From JAMXLO01 sp963794185 (GTDB lineage: Bacteria; Pseudomonadota; Alphaproteobacteria; Acetobacterales; Acetobacteraceae), in the NCBI GenBank assembly GCA_963794185.1, contig CAWCDM010000072.1, positions 71,140-135,139 of the forward strand: 64,000 nt of DNA. Direction: 5' to 3'. Position 1 is the first letter of the stretch, and every line of letters starts with the position of its first letter. The translations under genes were made by a program, and so were the position numbers. Below, one piece after another: positions 61,734 through 64,000 of this stretch. Under the pieces are notes generated by a model that saw nothing but the letters and a program-made list of their open reading frames with translations, searched no databases and had not been told where the DNA came from.

Positions 61734-63753
61734 CCCGACTTCGCGGATTCGCACCCGGAAAAACCGACTTTGGTCCGGAGGCGGTTCGATAAGTGTTTGT
61801 TATTCCATGGCTATATTGAAGGGCCTCGGTCGAAAACGGCTGTAGTGAAGACCTACCCCGTTCCGCTCGCTCGATTCGCCTCGCTAGATTTGCCGGGTCA
61901 TGTTTTTGCGGCAGACCCGGCGAAAGAAGGACGGCAAGACGCACAGCTATTGGAGCGTCGTCGAGAACCAGCGCATCCAGGGCGGCCGGGTGGTGCAGCG
62001 CCACGTTTTATATTTGGGTGAGATCAGCCCGTCGCAGACCGCGGCCTGGCGCAAGTCCATCGAAGTCTTCGATGAGGACGCGGGGCATTCGCGGAGCCTG
62101 GCGCTGTTTCCCGAGGACCGCTGCGCCGGGCTCACGCCCGACAGTTCGATCGTGCAGCTTCGCCTGTCCGAGATGCGGCTGTGCCGGCCGCGGCAATGGG
62201 GTGCGTGTTGGCTGGCTGGGCAGCTGTGGGGAGAGTTACAGCTGGATCGGTTCTGGGCCGATCGGCTGCCTGTGAACCGCAAGGGGACGCGGTGGGATCA
62301 GATCTTGCAGGTCCTGGTGTCGTACCGGCTGATCGCGCCGGGCAGCGAGTGGAAACTGCACCGTGACTGGTTCGGCCGCAGTGCCATGGCGGAGCTTCTG
62401 GGAGCGGATTTTCGCCTCGCCGAACCGCACAAACTTTATGCCTGTCACGATTTCCTGCTGGAGCATAAAGCGGACTTGTTCACCCACTTGGTGAACTCGC
62501 TGGCGTGATCTGTTCAACGTCGATTTCGACGTTCTGCTGTATGATCTGACCAGCACCTATTTCGAGATCAATGCCTCGGACGTGCCGGAGGGCGACAAGC
62601 GCCGCCACGGTTACAGCCGCGACAAGCGGCCGGACTGCCCGCAGGTGGTAATCGCTCTGGTGGTCACCCCGGAAGGCCTGCCCTTGGCCTACGAGGTGCT
62701 GCCCGGCAACACGGCGGACTGCACGACGCTGCGAATGTTCCTCGCCAGGATCGAGCAGCAATACGGCCGCGCGCGGCGTGTCTGGGTGATGGATCGCGGG
62801 GTTCCCACCGAAGCGGTGCTGGCGGAAATGCGCAACAGTGACCCGCCGGTGCAGTACCTGGTGGGAACGCCGAAGGGTCGCCTGTCGCGTCTGGAGAAAG
62901 ACCTGCTTGCCGAACCTTGGCAGCAGACGCGCGAAGGCGTGCGAGTCAAACTGCTAGCCGAGGACAATGAGCTTTATGTCTTCGCCGAGAGTGTCGATCG
63001 CGTCAACAAGGAACGCGCGATGCGCAGGCGGCAGATGAAGTGGTTGTGGAAGCGGCTGCATGAGCTCGCCGCCATGGAGATATCGCGCGAGGAGATGCTG
63101 ATGAAGTTGGGTGCGGCACGATCGCGTGCGTCCACGGCATGGCGCCTGATCGAGATCAACATGGATCGGGAGAGTTCCATGTTCATCTACGCCCTCAACC
63201 GGCAGAAGCTGCGCAAGGTGCGTCGGCGCGAAGGGCGCTATTTGCTGCGCACCAACCTGACCGAGAACGATCCCGCGCTGCTGTGGCAGGACGACATCCA
63301 GCTCGTCGCCGTGGAACAGGCGTTCAAGAACCTCAAGGGCGACCTGGCAATCCGCCCGGTGTTCCATCAGGACGAGCGCCGTATCGAAGCCCATATCTTC
63401 ATCGCGTTCCTGGCATACTGCCTCCAGGTCACGCTGCAACGCCGTCTTCATGCTTTGGCGCCCGGATTGACCGCGCGCAGCGCACTGGAGAAATTCGCCG
63501 CCGTCCAGATGATCGATGTCCATCTGCCGACAACCGACGGACGGGAGTTGCTGTTGACCCGCTACACCCAGCCCGAGGCGGCACTCCAACTCCTGATCCA
63601 ACAGCTCAAGTTCCAGTTGCCGCCCCAACAGCCTCCCAAAATCACCACCGCCGCTGTCGCCCGCGTCACCTGATGTAGTGAAGACTTTTTCGTCTACCTC
63701 ATTGATAAATAAGGACCGGACCACTCAAAAACCCGCGAATCCGCGAAGACGGG
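61734..63753. mobile_element. IS element, IS4 superfamily (IS1634-like), with TIR and target duplication
   Basis: Terminal inverted repeats of 19 bp with one mismatch: CCCGACTTCGCGGATTCGC at 61734-61752 and its inverted counterpart at 63735-63753. A 4-bp target duplication TTAG lies at 61730-61733 and 63754-63757. It contains one transposase gene interrupted by a single-base insertion. The repaired protein has the DDE fold of IS1634-type transposases. The family name rests on remembered protein patterns. Confidence 0.88.
61900..63673 (+). pseudogene. IS1634-like transposase, frameshifted at about 62497
   Basis: The first frame (61900-62508) gives MFLRQTRRKKDGKTHSYWSVVENQRIQGGRVVQRHVLYLGEI and ends LVNSLA-stop. 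Removing one T at 62497 gives LVN-RWRDLFNVDFDVLLYDLTSTYFE, the first catalytic Asp region. The second frame continues RRHGYSRDKRPDCPQVVIALVVTPEGLPLAYEVLPGNTADCTTL, VWVMDRGVPTEAVLAEM (second Asp) and LLRTNLTENDPALLWQDDIQLVAVEQAFKNLKGDLAIRPVFHQDERRIEAHIFIAFLAY (catalytic Glu region). There is no slippery heptamer at the junction, so this is mutation or error rather than programmed frameshifting. Confidence 0.85.
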
Positions 63754-63765
63754 TTAGACCCCCTC

Positions 63766-63917
63766 CCTGCCTCCCCCGCTTCGCGGGAGAGGAGAACACA
63801 AGTGCCGGCTCCTCCGCGAAGCGGGCAAGAACGTCGAAGCACCACTCTCCCACGAAGCGGAGCAGGAACATAGCAAGTACCCCTCTCCCGCGAAGCGGGG
63901 GAGGGCAGCGAGGGGGC
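63766..63917. repeat. Intergenic inverted repeat cluster (copy E)
   Basis: Several hairpins made of CCCGCTTCGCGGGAGAGG, CTCCGCGAAGCGGG and CCCTCTCCCGCGAAGCGGGGGAGGG. Related to copies A-D by the CTCTCCCGC core, but with CTTCG loops. Lies just outside the right end of the IS. Confidence 0.7.
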
Positions 63918-64000
63918 GTCAGGGAGATCCGGCGGCGGATAGTAAGGCCGCTCGCCCAGCGCCTGAACGCGCAGCCAGAATGCCTCGCCGCTCGCCTTGC
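63918..64000 (-). CDS. Possible 3' end of a gene running in from the right
   Basis: On the minus strand a frame at the window edge reads ASGEAFWLRVQALGERPYYPPPDLPD, protein-like and unlike the surrounding repeats, and then continues into repeat copy E. Too short to name, and the exact stop is uncertain. Confidence 0.3.

Noticed and set aside
61900..63673. Programmed -1/+1 frameshifting in the IS transposase
   Set aside because: No slippery heptamer at the junction; removing one T restores the conserved RWRDLFN, so a simple insertion is more likely.

Overview
The window is GC-rich chromosomal DNA from an alphaproteobacterium. Porin, TldE/PmbA, M16 peptidase, CbtAB, CstA/YbdD and a large glycosyltransferase cluster together suggest Acetobacteraceae or a close Rhodospirillales relative. 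That placement is inferred from gene content. No rRNA, tRNA or CRISPR array was seen.

Layout. 1-2.9 kb: molybdenum hydroxylase large subunit (cut by the window edge) and a Zn alcohol dehydrogenase. 3.0-13.5 kb: a surface-glycan island with two large multi-domain glycosyltransferases, an FkbM-type and a second methyltransferase, and two membrane acyltransferases. 13.7-36.9 kb: mixed housekeeping and metabolic genes (thioesterase, M20 peptidase, SGNH hydrolase, NhaA, CinA/PncC, two Gfo/Idh/MocA oxidoreductases plus an SDR, S49 peptidase, MFS transporter, a glycosyltransferase/LpxH-like/DAG-kinase glycolipid module, CbtBA, a CoA-binding/O-acetylhomoserine sulfhydrylase fusion, YbdD/CstA, Tim44-like protein, and a hicA-hicB-pmbA unit beside an M16 peptidase). 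37.0-51.5 kb: a porin locus broken by a 12.55-kb integrative element. 51.6-61.7 kb: LysR regulator, NarL-type two-component system, MoeB-like/DsrE pair, a second HicAB, queC with a Rap1a/Tai-like gene, and a sugar ABC transporter. 61.7-63.8 kb: a 2.0-kb IS4-superfamily (IS1634-like) insertion with its target duplication on the transporter stop codon.

The most interesting structure is the integrative element (38838-51390). Its ends can be read to the base. The 7-9 bp core AACCATAT is repeated directly at 38831 and 51391. Joining the two ends rebuilds an attP with perfect 10-bp inverted arms (AATACGAGTA / TACTCGTATT) around AACCATA. A doubled ACAGGACA motif lies about 0.1 kb inside each end. 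The element sits in the leader of a porin gene and separates it from its upstream region, which is now at 51392-51488 next to the integrase. It also carries a second, intact porin with an undisturbed copy of that same leader. The host porin left outside has five single-base indels relative to the carried copy. The other cargo is a satellite-like replication block (Zn-finger/Toprim primase, DUF3631 ATPase, TubC-like small proteins), a DPPY-type DNA methyltransferase, an excisionase-like HTH protein, a terminase-small-subunit-like ORF, and debris of an ISAs1 transposase interrupted by a truncated group II intron.

At least thirteen single-base frameshifts lie between 15.9 and 38.7 kb and almost none elsewhere. 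Each is repaired by adding or removing one base. This may reflect local consensus quality as much as gene decay, so genes called broken there should be treated with care.
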